From Pseudohongiella sp. (GTDB lineage: Bacteria > Pseudomonadota > Gammaproteobacteria > Pseudomonadales > Pseudohongiellaceae), in contig NZ_DRFV01000010.1 of assembly GCF_011050365.1 (NCBI RefSeq), forward strand, positions 164,317 to 228,316: DNA of 64,000 nucleotides. Direction: 5' to 3'. Positions 1 to 8,585 of this stretch are shown here, piece by piece. Made by a program: the position numbers and the translations under genes. Below the pieces are notes generated by a model. It had not been told where the DNA came from and ran no database searches. It was given only the letters and a program-made list of their open reading frames with translations. Position 1 is the first letter of the stretch. Each line of letters starts with the position of its first letter.

Positions 1-400
1 CCAGACGCCGGGAAGGCCCGACCAGTCGCATTGTCATGCCCGCCCCCACCATGGGCAGGGCAAACGCAGTGATGCTGAAATTAAAGCCCACTATCGCCAC
101 CAGCCAGCCTGTCATGGTAGTGCCAATCGTCGCGCCCAGCACCACACCCAGCGCCTGATGAATGCCCAGCAAGCCAGCGTTGACAAAGCCGATGGTGGCC
201 ACCGTAACCGCGCTGGAAGACTGCACCAGACTGGTCAGAAAAGCCCCCGACACAATGCCGCGCCAGACCGTAGCTGTCGAGCGTCCGAGAATATCGCGTA
301 GCGACCCGCCTGCAGCCAGCTTAAGGCCATCGGTTATCATTGATACGGACAACAGGAACAGACCGAGTCCACCGGCCAGCGTACCCAGTGCAATCAACAT
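1..400 (-). CDS. Na+/phosphate cotransporter family protein, N-terminal part (runs off window)
   Basis: The minus strand opens with ATG at 400 and stays open to the left edge, giving about 133 residues of a hydrophobic protein. It carries the repeat signature of the Na/Pi cotransporter family (PF02690, NptA/YjbB type): a glycine-rich first helix (GTLAGGLGLFLLSVSMITDG) and the QSSSAVTVATIGFVNAGL segment, in which the QSSS motif lines the substrate path. The family imports or exports phosphate with sodium across the inner membrane; direction cannot be told from this fragment. The C-terminal half, where a PhoU-like domain may follow, lies outside the window. purU lies upstream on the same strand, about 70 bp away. 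Confidence 0.85.
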   Translation of the reverse strand, partial: MLIALGTLAGGLGLFLLSVSMITDGLKLAAGGSLRDILGRSTATVWRGIVSGAFLTSLVQSSSAVTVATIGFVNAGLLGIHQALGVVLGATIGTTMTGWLVAIVGFNFSITAFALPMVGAGMTMRLVGPSRRL

Positions 401-469
401 TTATTTTCCCCTGGTGGCCGCGCCGTAGCTTTTACAGCACCATCAACGTGACATGAAACGGCACGGGTG

Positions 470-1339
470 TTACTTGAACACAACTGTTTTATTGCCATTG
501 ACGATAATGCGGTGCTCGCAATGCCATTTCAGGGCACGCGCAAACGCGGCACACTCCGCATCACGACCAATCTGCATCAGTTCATCGATATCAAAATTAT
601 GATCAATACGTTCAACTGCCTGTTCAATAATCGGCCCCTCATCCAGATCCGTAGTGACATAGTGCGCCGTTGCACCGATGATTTTGACGCCACGCATATA
701 GGCCTGCCGGTAAGGGTTGGCGCCCTTGAAGCCGGGCAGGAAGGAGTGGTGAATATTAATCGCACGGCCCGCCATGACTTCACACATGCGAGGTGACAAA
801 ATCTGCATGTAACGCGCCAGCGCCAGCACATCCACCTGTTTGCTGGTGACGATATCCAGCATGGCTGCTTCCTGTGCTGTTTTGGTCTCCGGTGTCAGTG
901 GCAGATAGAAATAATCCAGCCCATACCATTCGGTGATACCCCGCATGTCCTCATGATTGGACACCACGCCGACCACATCCGCCGGCAACGCGCCGCTGCT
1001 CCAGCGGTGTAAAATATCATTCAGGCAATGCCCGTGTCGCGATACCGCCAGCAGCAGCTTTGGCCGTATGGCCAAATCGAAAAAGCTCCACTGCATATCA
1101 AACTGGCCGGCAACGGCGCCGAAATCTTCGTCGAGTTTCTCCGTGGCTGGCAAGTGTGCCTCCACCTCTTCGAATTCAACCCGCATAAAGAACCGGTCAA
1201 TGACCGGATCGCGGTGCTGTGCCGCCTCACTGATAGTCGCCCCGCGCTGATACAGGAAGTCGCTGACGGCGCGAACAATGCCGTTAGCCTCGGGACAGGA
1301 CACTGTCAGTACATATTTGCTTCTATTCTCGCTTGTCAT
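470..1339 (-). CDS. purU: Formyltetrahydrofolate deformylase
   Basis: Hydrolyses 10-formyl-THF to formate and THF, balancing the one-carbon pool and supplying formate for purine synthesis. The 289-residue product matches the usual length (E. coli about 280). An ACT domain occupies roughly residues 8-85, followed by a formyltransferase fold. The catalytic Asn-His pair is in INIHHSFLPGFKGANPY, and the distal Asp is in the TTDLDEGPIIEQ segment. A good extended -10 promoter lies 50-80 bp upstream, flanked by an inverted repeat. folD, which makes the substrate precursor, is 2.3 kb away on the other strand. Confidence 0.95.
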   Translation of the reverse strand: MTSENRSKYVLTVSCPEANGIVRAVSDFLYQRGATISEAAQHRDPVIDRFFMRVEFEEVEAHLPATEKLDEDFGAVAGQFDMQWSFFDLAIRPKLLLAVSRHGHCLNDILHRWSSGALPADVVGVVSNHEDMRGITEWYGLDYFYLPLTPETKTAQEAAMLDIVTSKQVDVLALARYMQILSPRMCEVMAGRAINIHHSFLPGFKGANPYRQAYMRGVKIIGATAHYVTTDLDEGPIIEQAVERIDHNFDIDELMQIGRDAECAAFARALKWHCEHRIIVNGNKTVVFK

Positions 1340-1378
1340 AAATCTGTTTTCACCCAGGGTGTATGAGACACCGGTTTG

Positions 1379-1416
1379 CCGGACGCGAATAATAGCATTT
1401 TTCCGCGTCCGGTTAA
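1379..1416 (-). promoter_or_regulatory. Candidate purU promoter overlapped by a 9-bp inverted repeat
   Basis: Read on the minus strand there is an extended -10 (TGCTATTAT, 1389-1397) and a weak -35 (TTAACC, 1411-1416) with a 16-bp spacer. A perfect inverted repeat, CCGGACGCG (1379-1387) and CGCGTCCGG (1404-1412), brackets the -10 and spacer. Transcription would start inside or beside the promoter-proximal arm, so the repeat looks like an operator rather than an RNA hairpin. The regulator is unknown. Confidence 0.45.
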
Positions 1417-1517
1417 CCCTGCCCCCTGATCGGGGGGTGCCCGTAACAGGAGGTATAGCCTAATCTTCAGCTCTGCAATGAACCTCAACGATTCACGATG
1501 GCAATGGAGCAAGAGTG

Positions 1518-2558
1518 ATGGCAATTTTAAACAACAAGCTGCGGCGGGTACTGGCACCCTGCCTGGCAACCGCCCTGATGCTGGGCAGCAGCGCCGTGCT
1601 GGCACAGTCAACATCAATTCCGGCATCCCTGGAAGGAACCTATTCGTTGACTTTTGGGTCGGCTCAAACCGGCGCGCCACTGGCCAATGGCACCACAGTC
1701 GACATGGTGATTGCAGCCGGCGGCACCGTCTGTATCGCTGATCTGGTTCTCAGTAACCCGACCGTGTCGGGGGCAGAAGCAACCTGGGGCATCCCGGCAC
1801 TGGGTGTCAAGCTGGCAGTCTCCAACGTGACCACAGGCACGTTTAATGAAGCCAATGTGTTATCCACATCAGGTAATTTACTGGGCCAGTTCACCGGCTC
1901 CAAGACCAGCAATTCCACCAGCTGTGCACTGCTGGGTGGTACACCGCCGGACATGAGCCAGGTCAGTAACCTGATAGCCAAAGCCGAGGAGCTGTACGCC
2001 GATCTGTTCCCGAGTACCGCAACGAACACGGCCTTCAGTGTCCTGGATGGGTATGTTTACCGTTTCTACGACAGCACCGGCATCTATATCGGCATCAAGA
2101 ACAACACCGTGTACGTGCAGGGCGGCGCATTCGGCGACGGAGCGCCGGTCACCATCGGTACGGTTGCCAATACTCTGGCTGAGCTGACCGGCCAGCCAGT
2201 TGATCCCGTTGACGAGCCCGTAGTCGAAGTCCCGGACGGCGACTACACGCTGACCATCGCCGGCACGGTTTCTACCAGCGGCGTCAGCACACCGTTCACC
2301 TTCGAAATTGACAGCATACCGGCACCCGGCAACACCGAAATCGACAGTCTGGAAGATGACGTCAGGAAGGCACTGGACGATGCTGAAGGGGTTGATGCCA
2401 GTACGTTCAGCAGTTTCCAGATCAGCGAAGTCAGCGTCACTGATGACAGGGTTTTCTACCGCGCCCGGTTCTCTGCGACCACCACCACACAAACCGTGAT
2501 CGGACCAATCACGACCAACGTGGCCTACAACCTGACGTTTGAATACCGGAAGAAGTAA
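1518..2558 (+). CDS. Exported protein of unknown function
   Basis: A 346-residue protein with a clear Sec signal peptide (basic N-terminus, hydrophobic core, cleavage near VLAQ). ATG at 1518 is preferred over the in-frame GTG at 1515 because GGAG (1506-1509) is well spaced from it. The mature part shows three zones: a Ser/Thr/Gly-rich beta region with two cysteines (about 28-145), a middle block around YADLFPSTATN and YRFYDSTGIYIGIKNNTVYV, and an acidic linker leading to a C-terminal beta domain (about 235-346). I do not recognise a named family for the whole. The middle block resembles a module I associate with other bacterial secreted hypotheticals, from memory only. A strong terminator follows. 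Confidence 0.75.
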   Translation: MAILNNKLRRVLAPCLATALMLGSSAVLAQSTSIPASLEGTYSLTFGSAQTGAPLANGTTVDMVIAAGGTVCIADLVLSNPTVSGAEATWGIPALGVKLAVSNVTTGTFNEANVLSTSGNLLGQFTGSKTSNSTSCALLGGTPPDMSQVSNLIAKAEELYADLFPSTATNTAFSVLDGYVYRFYDSTGIYIGIKNNTVYVQGGAFGDGAPVTIGTVANTLAELTGQPVDPVDEPVVEVPDGDYTLTIAGTVSTSGVSTPFTFEIDSIPAPGNTEIDSLEDDVRKALDDAEGVDASTFSSFQISEVSVTDDRVFYRARFSATTTTQTVIGPITTNVAYNLTFEYRKK

Positions 2559-2592
2559 ACCCGCCCGGATTCCGCGTCTGGACATTCGTGAC

Positions 2593-2628
2593 AGAGGTTG
2601 TTGCCGGTCGGCAACAACCTCTTTTTTT
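2593..2628 (+). terminator. Rho-independent terminator
   Basis: A perfect 13-bp stem (AGAGGTTGTTGCC with its complement) closes a 4-nt GGTC loop and is followed by seven T residues. It ends transcription of the exported protein gene at 1518-2558. It also shows that upstream start codons for the next gene, which would lie inside this hairpin, are not real. Confidence 0.92.
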
Positions 2629-2656
2629 ATCTGCCAGCGCGCGTTATGCTGTCGCC

Positions 2657-3064
2657 ATGACAAAACTCACACGCCGCCTCCTGTTTCTCGCCGCCTGCAC
2701 CTGCGCCTCATTGCTGGTCAGTGTTAACACACTGGCTCAGGATCTGAGCGGACAATGGCAGGGCACACTGGTAGCCGCACAGTACAACCCGATTGACGTG
2801 GTGTTTAATTTTCAAAAAGCAGATAGCGACACGCCTCATACCGGCACTCTCGACATCCCCAGTCAGTTTCGCAGCGGGCTGCCCATCGACAGCATCAGTA
2901 TCCGCGACCAACAGATCACCATCAGACTCAGCAGCATTCAGGTGGAATACTACGGCAGCCTGGTACTGGCAGAAAACGGCGAAGTGATTGCCATTGAAGG
3001 CGACTGGAACCAGTCCGGCGAATATGTTCCATTGCGCCTGACCGCCGGTACGCAGTCGCCGTAG
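2657..3064 (+). CDS. Small exported protein of unknown function
   Basis: A 135-residue protein starting at ATG 2657 with a signal peptide (TRRLLFLAACTCASLLVSV, cleavage after about residue 30, NTLAQ). The frame is open further upstream, but that stretch is the preceding terminator. The mature part of about 110 residues begins DLSGQWQGTL and is predicted all-beta. It resembles small secreted beta-barrel proteins with an SGxWxGxL opening that often precede hydrolase domains, but no catalytic residues are evident. gloA begins 53 bp downstream on the same strand. Function unknown. Confidence 0.75.
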   Translation: MTKLTRRLLFLAACTCASLLVSVNTLAQDLSGQWQGTLVAAQYNPIDVVFNFQKADSDTPHTGTLDIPSQFRSGLPIDSISIRDQQITIRLSSIQVEYYGSLVLAENGEVIAIEGDWNQSGEYVPLRLTAGTQSP

Positions 3065-3117
3065 CAGGACCGCCACCTCCGGTCACAGACCAGACTCACC
3101 AGCCTCGGGAGACCCTT

Positions 3118-3537
3118 ATGAAATACCTGCACACCATGGTGCGTGTCAGCGACCTTGATGCATCGCTGGATTTTTATTGCAATAAACTGGGGCTCAGACA
3201 ACTGAGCCGTCGTGACAACGACAAAGGGCGTTTCACGCTGGTTTTTCTGGCCGCGGAAGGCGACGAAACAGCACAGATCGAGCTGACCCATAACTGGGAT
3301 CCGGAAACCTATGGTGAAGGCCGCAACTTTGGTCACATCGCGTACCGCGTCGACAATATTTATGATCTGTGCGCCGAACTGCAAAAAAAAGGTGTGACCA
3401 TCAACCGCCCTCCCCGGGACGGTCGCATGGCGTTTATCCGCTCGCCGGACAACATCTCCATTGAGCTGCTGCAGGCGGGTGATCCCCTGCCGGCGCAGGA
3501 ACCCTGGCTGAGCATGCCCAACACCGGCAAATGGTAG
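3118..3537 (+). CDS. gloA: Lactoylglutathione lyase (glyoxalase I)
   Basis: Isomerises the methylglyoxal-glutathione hemithioacetal to S-lactoylglutathione, a cytoplasmic detoxification step. The 139-residue VOC-fold protein keeps the four metal ligands expected for GloA: His5, Glu55, His73 and Glu116, in the contexts LHTMVRV, QIELTH, GHIAYRV and ISIELL. The length is close to E. coli GloA (135). GGGAG sits just ahead of the ATG. folD follows 60 bp later on the same strand and may be co-transcribed. Confidence 0.93.
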   Translation: MKYLHTMVRVSDLDASLDFYCNKLGLRQLSRRDNDKGRFTLVFLAAEGDETAQIELTHNWDPETYGEGRNFGHIAYRVDNIYDLCAELQKKGVTINRPPRDGRMAFIRSPDNISIELLQAGDPLPAQEPWLSMPNTGKW

Positions 3538-3597
3538 CTTGAGCCACCGCCAGCGCTCGTTTATGATTGCCTCCTTTATGCAACAGGGGCTTTCAGC

Positions 3598-4479
3598 ATG
3601 CAATTACTCGACGGCAAACAGACAGCGGAAACGATCAAGGCGCAGATCGCTGAACAGGTTGATCAACTCCGCGCCCAGGGGGGCAAAATCCCTCATTTGG
3701 CGGCTGTCCTGGTGGGGAGTGATGGCGCCAGCGAAACCTATGTCAACAACAAGGTGCTGGCCTGCGAGCGCGTAGGGTTCAAAAGCACGCTGGTGCGGCT
3801 GGACAGCGATGTCAGCGAAGACGTCCTGCTCGCCGAAATCGACAAGCTTAACAATAATGCTGATATTGATGGCTTTATCGTTCAGCTACCGCTGCCGCCA
3901 CATATTAACGAAACCCGCGTTACCCTGGCCATTGATCCGGCCAAGGATGTTGATGGCTTTTGTCCGGAAAACGTTGGCCGCCTGTGCCTGGGCCTGCCGA
4001 CCTTCATTTCAGCAACGCCAAACGGCATCATGGAGCTGCTGCGCCATCACAGCATTGAGACCGAAGGCAAACACTGCGTCGTGATCGGCCGCAGCAACAT
4101 CGTAGGGACGCCGATGTCGCTGTTGATGTCACGCAACACCAATCCGGGCAACAGCACCGTGACCCTGGTGCACAGCCGCACCAAAGATATGGCAGCGATC
4201 TGTCGCACCGCCGACATTCTGATTGTCGCTATCGGTAAAGCTGAATTTGTCGGCGCCGACATGGTCAAGGACGGTGCCGTGGTGATTGATGTCGGCATTA
4301 CCCGATTGCCCGACACCAGCAAAAAATCCGGCTATCGGCTGGCCGGCGATGTCGACTTTGCTGCCGTTAAAGACAAATGCAGCTGGATAACACCGGTACC
4401 CGGCGGCGTTGGCCCGATGACGATCGTATCTTTGCTGCAGAATACGCTGAAGGCGCAGAGTCTGCGTGAGCACTTTTGA
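3598..4479 (+). CDS. folD: Bifunctional methylene-THF dehydrogenase / methenyl-THF cyclohydrolase
   Basis: Interconverts 5,10-methylene-THF and 10-formyl-THF with NADP+. The 293-residue protein has the full motif set: the catalytic Tyr/Lys segment [17 protein letters not shown] near residue 43, the folate-binding QLPLPPHI, the dinucleotide-binding [14 protein letters not shown] and the C-terminal signature [11 protein letters not shown]. It feeds the same 10-formyl-THF pool that PurU at 470-1339 drains. The aminotransferase gene follows 61 bp downstream on the same strand. Confidence 0.96.
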   Translation: MQLLDGKQTAETIKAQIAEQVDQLRAQGGKIPHLAAVLVGSDGASETYVNNKVLACERVGFKSTLVRLDSDVSEDVLLAEIDKLNNNADIDGFIVQLPLPPHINETRVTLAIDPAKDVDGFCPENVGRLCLGLPTFISATPNGIMELLRHHSIETEGKHCVVIGRSNIVGTPMSLLMSRNTNPGNSTVTLVHSRTKDMAAICRTADILIVAIGKAEFVGADMVKDGAVVIDVGITRLPDTSKKSGYRLAGDVDFAAVKDKCSWITPVPGGVGPMTIVSLLQNTLKAQSLREHF

Positions 4480-4540
4480 CTGACAATTGGCACTATGCAA
4501 ACCCATTGCTCCCCGACTACACCTGAACAGGAACTACCGC

Positions 4541-5740
4541 ATGTTTGACAGCCTGAGCCCCCTGCCTGCTGACCCCATACTGGGCCTGTCGGCGGCACAC
4601 CGCAGTGACAGCAATCCACGCAAGATTGATCTGGGCGTGGGAGTCTATAAAGATGAGCAGGGCCATACTCCGGTCATGCGGGCAGTGAAAACAGCCGAAG
4701 CCCGGTTATTGCAAAACCAGGTCACGAAAACCTATGTCTCACCGGCCGGGTCAGCGACCTTCAACTCGCTGATTGCCGATCTGGTGCTGGGCGACAGCCT
4801 GAACAAAATGCTGGGCGATCGCCGCGTCACATTTCAGACCCCCGGTGGCTGCGGCGGCCTGCGACTGGCAGCTGAGTTTATCCAGAAGGTCAAACCCGGC
4901 AGCAAAATCCTGGTCAGCGATCCCACCTGGGCCAATCATGTTCCGTTGTTGGGTGAGGCCGGTCTGCAGATCGAGACTTACCCCTACTACGACTACAATA
5001 ACCACGGTATTCGCTTTGATGACATGATGACTCGCATCAGCAAAGCCGGGGTCGGCGATCTGGTGCTGTTGCACGGATGTTGCCACAACCCCTGTGGCGC
5101 CGATCTGAACCAGGATCAATGGCAGGCGGTGGCCGCACTGGCACAGAAAAACGGCTTCACGCCGTTCATCGATCTGGCTTACCAGGGGCTGGGCGATGGC
5201 CTGGCGGACGACAGTTATGGCGTACGCCTGCTGGCGGAAACCTTGCCGGAGCTGATTGTGGTGAGTTCATGTTCGAAGAATTTTGGCCTGTATCGCGAGC
5301 GCACCGGTGCGCTAACAGTCATTGCAGACAATGCCAACGCTGTGCAGGCAGCCGCCAGCCAGATTGCCTCAACTGCACGCGGCATGTATTCGATGCCACC
5401 GGATCACGGTGCCAGTGTGGTTGCCGAGATTCTTGCCGACAGTGAACTGAACAGTGACTGGGAGCAGGAGTTGACTGAAGTTCGCGAGCGCATAAACAGC
5501 CTGCGCTCGGCGCTGGTTACTGAGCTCAACAAACAGGGTATTGATCGCGACTTTGGGTTTATTGAACAGGAAAAAGGCATGTTTTCCTTTCTCGGGCTGA
5601 GCGTTGACCAGGTACAGACCTTGATCAACGATTACAGTATCTATCTGGTGAATTCGAGTCGTATCAATATTGCCGGTATTAACAGCAGTAATATTGGCTA
5701 CCTGGCGCAGAGTATTGCGGCAGTGCTTAAGTCCAGCTAG
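4541..5740 (+). CDS. Aromatic/aspartate aminotransferase (class I, PLP)
   Basis: Transfers the amino group between aspartate or aromatic amino acids and 2-oxoglutarate. ATG 4541 gives 399 residues starting MFDSLSPLPADPILGL, as in AspC and TyrB (about 397); the frame is open further upstream without family similarity. Visible motifs are the LGVGVYKDEQG substrate loop, HGCCHNPCGADL in the cofactor domain, the FIDLAYQGLGDG strand and the PLP lysine in SCSKNFGLYRERTGAL. AspC and TyrB cannot be told apart by eye. A long palindrome lies 24 bp after the stop. Confidence 0.92.
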   Translation: MFDSLSPLPADPILGLSAAHRSDSNPRKIDLGVGVYKDEQGHTPVMRAVKTAEARLLQNQVTKTYVSPAGSATFNSLIADLVLGDSLNKMLGDRRVTFQTPGGCGGLRLAAEFIQKVKPGSKILVSDPTWANHVPLLGEAGLQIETYPYYDYNNHGIRFDDMMTRISKAGVGDLVLLHGCCHNPCGADLNQDQWQAVAALAQKNGFTPFIDLAYQGLGDGLADDSYGVRLLAETLPELIVVSSCSKNFGLYRERTGALTVIADNANAVQAAASQIASTARGMYSMPPDHGASVVAEILADSELNSDWEQELTEVRERINSLRSALVTELNKQGIDRDFGFIEQEKGMFSFLGLSVDQVQTLINDYSIYLVNSSRINIAGINSSNIGYLAQSIAAVLKSS

Positions 5741-5763
5741 CCAGCCCTTGCAATGACAAGGGA

Positions 5764-5824
5764 GCCTTAAACCTCAGGGGGGGGTACCGGAGCCGGCTCC
5801 GGTACCCCCCCTGAGGTTTAAGGC
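5764..5824. repeat. Long intergenic palindrome, copy 1
   Basis: An almost perfect inverted repeat with arms of 31 and 30 nt and no spacer, centred between 5794 and 5795. The centre reads TACCGGAGCCGGCTCCGGTA. The only imperfection is eight G against seven C in the arms. The outer arms read GCCTTAAACCTCA and its complement. It lies between convergent genes (aminotransferase and universal stress protein). No T-tract follows, so it is not a standard terminator. Related copies are at 12372-12429 and 16855-16915. Confidence 0.9.
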
Positions 5825-5888
5825 ATTTGGCTGGATGCCCCGAAGGGCGGGGCCTGGCGCAGAGTCACCTGGACTTGTTCAGAGGTTC

Positions 5889-6326
5889 CTAGACCCTGAT
5901 GGTCAGCACGTCGCAATGGATGCCGTGCAATACGGCATTGGCAGTGGAACCGAGGACGGCACGGACCGGGTTGTGGCCATGACTGCCGATAACCAGCAGA
6001 TCGGAGCCCAGTTCTTCGCACAGCTTCTTGATTTCGGTTGCCGGTTTGCCACGCTGGAAATGCACCTGTTGCGCCGGCACCGATGGCGACACGGCCGCCA
6101 ATTTTGCGCGCATTTTGCTGGCAACCTGCTCCTGATGCTCTTTCTGGACTTTCTCAAAGTCTGCCATGTTCAACTCAAATGAATAACTACCCAGCAACGG
6201 CTCGAACACCATCACTACATCCAGTTGCGCATTGCTGTCACCGGCAATCGCCAGCGCTTTGGTGATGATCTTGTCTGACTCATCAGAACCATCTACCGCA
6301 ACCAGAACTTTCTTGTAATCCGTCAT
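5889..6326 (-). CDS. Universal stress protein, UspA family
   Basis: A single-domain 145-residue Usp fold, a cytoplasmic protein usually induced by growth arrest or stress. It opens with YKKVLVAVDGSDESDK (the nucleotide-loop Asp) and has GSHGHNPVRAVLGSTANAVL near the C-terminus. That segment resembles the ATP-binding G-2X-G-9X-G(S/T) motif but the spacing is eight, so nucleotide binding is uncertain. GGAG precedes the ATG. A divergent small ORF starts 290 bp upstream. Confidence 0.9.
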   Translation of the reverse strand: MTDYKKVLVAVDGSDESDKIITKALAIAGDSNAQLDVVMVFEPLLGSYSFELNMADFEKVQKEHQEQVASKMRAKLAAVSPSVPAQQVHFQRGKPATEIKKLCEELGSDLLVIGSHGHNPVRAVLGSTANAVLHGIHCDVLTIRV

Positions 6327-6616
6327 AAGCTGACTCTCCGTTTATTTCGTTAAACTCATTTAACTGACAATTGTTTTAGCTGTTTTTGTTGTTGTGAACC
6401 TGCTTGCATCATAGTTAATTAGTCACACACGGGCAATGGCTGCCGTCAGACAACGACCGGAGCCGGCAAATCAAAACAGGTGCAGTTGATGCAGATCAAC
6501 AAGCAACCCGCAGCAATGCCGGATCATAGCCATAACAAGAGGGAAAAATCCCCGGCACCACGCTTGCAATAGCTCATAAACCTACTGTCGTCAATCTCTA
6601 CTACGGGAGCAACACA

Positions 6617-6718
6617 ATGGAAGATCGTCTGGTAGCACGCAACATCAGCGTTACTGTTGGCACTATCGCACTGGTAGCCATCGGCCTGGTTATTATCTCC
6701 ATGACTATTGGTGGATAA
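6617..6718 (+). CDS. Small single-helix membrane peptide, 33 residues
   Basis: ATG at 6617 follows a strong GGGAG (6605-6609) and opens a 33-codon frame ended by TAA. The peptide has a short charged N-terminus (MEDRLVARN) and one hydrophobic stretch (VGTIALVAIGLVIISMTIGG) long enough to span the membrane. No family is recognised. The 290-bp gap upstream of it is unusually long for this window and could hold its promoter. The gene lies tail to tail with the DAHP synthase gene, 21 bp away. Confidence 0.6.
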   Translation: MEDRLVARNISVTVGTIALVAIGLVIISMTIGG

Positions 6719-6739
6719 GCGCCGGATCACGACGCATTA

Positions 6740-7819
6740 TCAGCCACGTTTTCTGGCGGGCAGCACCGGGCGCAATCGTGTCGCCATCTCACGCAAAGCC
6801 GCCTCGGTCGCCGGCCAGTCAATGCAGGCATCGGTTATTGACACGCCGTACCGGATCTCCTCAAGGTCATCCGGTATCGGCTGATTGCCTGCGTTGATAT
6901 TACTTTCCAGCATTACCCCGATGATAGACTGGTTGCCGGCTTCAATCTGCGCAGTCACATCCTGCAGAACGTTCAGTTGTTTTTCATACTGTTTACGCGA
7001 ATTGCCGTGGCTGCAATCAATCATGATGTTTTCCGCGATTGCTGCCTTGCGCAGTTCCTGCTCACACCCGGCGACAAAAGCAGCCTCATAATTCGGTTCT
7101 TTGCCACCGCGCAGAATGACATGGCAATGCGGGTTACCCGAGGTACGGAATGCAGCAACCTTGCCGTCTTCGGTCACACTGATGAAGGTGTTGATCGCAG
7201 AGGCTGCGCGAATGGCATTGACCGCCACTGACAGGCCGCCATCTACATTGTTCTTGAAACCCACGGCTGACGAGATACCACTGGCCAGTTTGCGGTGCGT
7301 CGGTGACTCCGTGGTGCGGGCACCGACCGCTGTCCAGCTTACCAGGTCCTGCAGGTATTGCGGAGAAATCAGATCCAGTGCTTCAACGGCAATCGGCAGG
7401 CCGAGTTCATTGATGTCCAGCATCAACTGCCGGCCAATTCGCAAACCGTGCTCTATGCGGTGACTGCCGTCCAGGTGCGGATCATAGATCAGCCCTTCCC
7501 AGCCCACCGTGGTGCGCGGCTTTTCGAAATACACGCGCATGACTATCAACAGGGTCTCTTTCAACTCCTCCGCCAGCGCCTGCAGCTTGCGCGCATAGTC
7601 CATCGCCAGTGTCGTATCGTGAATCGAACAGGGCCCGACGACAACGATCAGCCGGTTGTCCTTGCCGTCGAGAATGCCCTTGACGCTGCGATGACCACCC
7701 AGCACCGTCTCCAACGCCTTGCCGGCCAGAGGCATCTCCTGCTTCAGCTGAGCCGGCTGAGGCAGCTCCTCAGCCGAGATAATATGAAAATTGTCCACTT
7801 CGTCTTTTGTCTTTGGCAT
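6740..7819 (-). CDS. 3-deoxy-7-phosphoheptulonate synthase (DAHP synthase, class I)
   Basis: Condenses PEP with erythrose 4-phosphate in the first step of the shikimate pathway. The 359-residue protein is of the AroF/AroG/AroH type. Motifs include GPCSIHDTTLAMDYA (PEP site), RVYFEKPRTTVGWEGLI, GARTTESPTHR, HVILRGG and IDCSHGNSRKQY, plus the terminal YGVSITDACIDW. Metal ligands Cys, His, Glu and Asp are in their usual contexts. Which aromatic amino acid inhibits it is not clear. It stands alone, divergent from efpL 158 bp away. Confidence 0.95.
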   Translation of the reverse strand: MPKTKDEVDNFHIISAEELPQPAQLKQEMPLAGKALETVLGGHRSVKGILDGKDNRLIVVVGPCSIHDTTLAMDYARKLQALAEELKETLLIVMRVYFEKPRTTVGWEGLIYDPHLDGSHRIEHGLRIGRQLMLDINELGLPIAVEALDLISPQYLQDLVSWTAVGARTTESPTHRKLASGISSAVGFKNNVDGGLSVAVNAIRAASAINTFISVTEDGKVAAFRTSGNPHCHVILRGGKEPNYEAAFVAGCEQELRKAAIAENIMIDCSHGNSRKQYEKQLNVLQDVTAQIEAGNQSIIGVMLESNINAGNQPIPDDLEEIRYGVSITDACIDWPATEAALREMATRLRPVLPARKRG

Positions 7820-7977
7820 CGTCTGTTACTCACCTGGCTGTCAAATTCTGTGCCCTGTTATACCTGTTATACGCCGACAGTTAAAGCGATCCGAATATTT
7901 ACAGTCTGCTACGGATACAGTACATTTCGATCCCGGCGCGCACAGAGCATGCGTCTGATTCCGAGGATTATAGCGTC

Positions 7978-8541
7978 ATGAAAGCAAACGAACTGAAGCG
8001 TGGCATGATTGTGGATATCGAGGGTGTTCCTCACCTGATTCGCCAGCTGGAAGGCAAAAGCCCCTCCTCGCGCGGCGGCGTGACCATGTACAAAGTGCGT
8101 TATATCAATCTGCAAACCCAACAGAAGCTTGATGAAGCCTACAAAGGCGACGACGTGGTGAAAATCGCTGACTGTATGCGCATGAACGTGCAGTTCTCCT
8201 ACCGCGAAGACGACACGCTGTACTTCATGAGCACCGACGACTACAGTCAGTATGGCATCAATGCAGAACAGGTCGAAGATGACATTCCCTACATAACCGA
8301 TCAGCTCGACGGCATCACTGCCCTGATCATGGACGATAATCTGCTGGGAATAGAATTGCCACAAACAGTGGTCATGGAGATTGTCAGCACGCCGTCCAGT
8401 GGCGGCAGTGCATCGGCAACAGCCCGCCCGAAACCGGCGACACTGGACACGGGCCTGGAAATCCAGGTACCCGAATATCTCACCACCGGTGAAAAAATAA
8501 AGGTCAACACGGTAACCGGCAAGTTTGTATCCCGCGCCTGA
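7978..8541 (+). CDS. yeiP: Elongation factor P-like protein EfpL (YeiP)
   Basis: A 187-residue EF-P paralogue with the three beta-barrel domains of the family: KOW-like N-terminus, OB middle from about 68, and a C-terminal OB domain ending VNTVTGKFVSRA. It has the longer EfpL/YeiP loop GKSPSSRGG with Arg32 at the tip in place of the modified lysine of EF-P. EfpL helps ribosomes through stalling sequences. GAGG precedes the ATG. The exported methyltransferase-like gene follows 44 bp downstream with its own Shine-Dalgarno site. Confidence 0.92.
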   Translation: MKANELKRGMIVDIEGVPHLIRQLEGKSPSSRGGVTMYKVRYINLQTQQKLDEAYKGDDVVKIADCMRMNVQFSYREDDTLYFMSTDDYSQYGINAEQVEDDIPYITDQLDGITALIMDDNLLGIELPQTVVMEIVSTPSSGGSASATARPKPATLDTGLEIQVPEYLTTGEKIKVNTVTGKFVSRA

Positions 8542-8585
8542 GCGCATTAATGGCCTTCCAGCCAATCATATTGTGGAGATTCAGC

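Noticed and set aside
1878..2663. 261-residue open frame on the minus strand
   Set aside because: Lies antisense to the exported protein gene, has no recognisable domains or ribosome site, and runs across a terminator.
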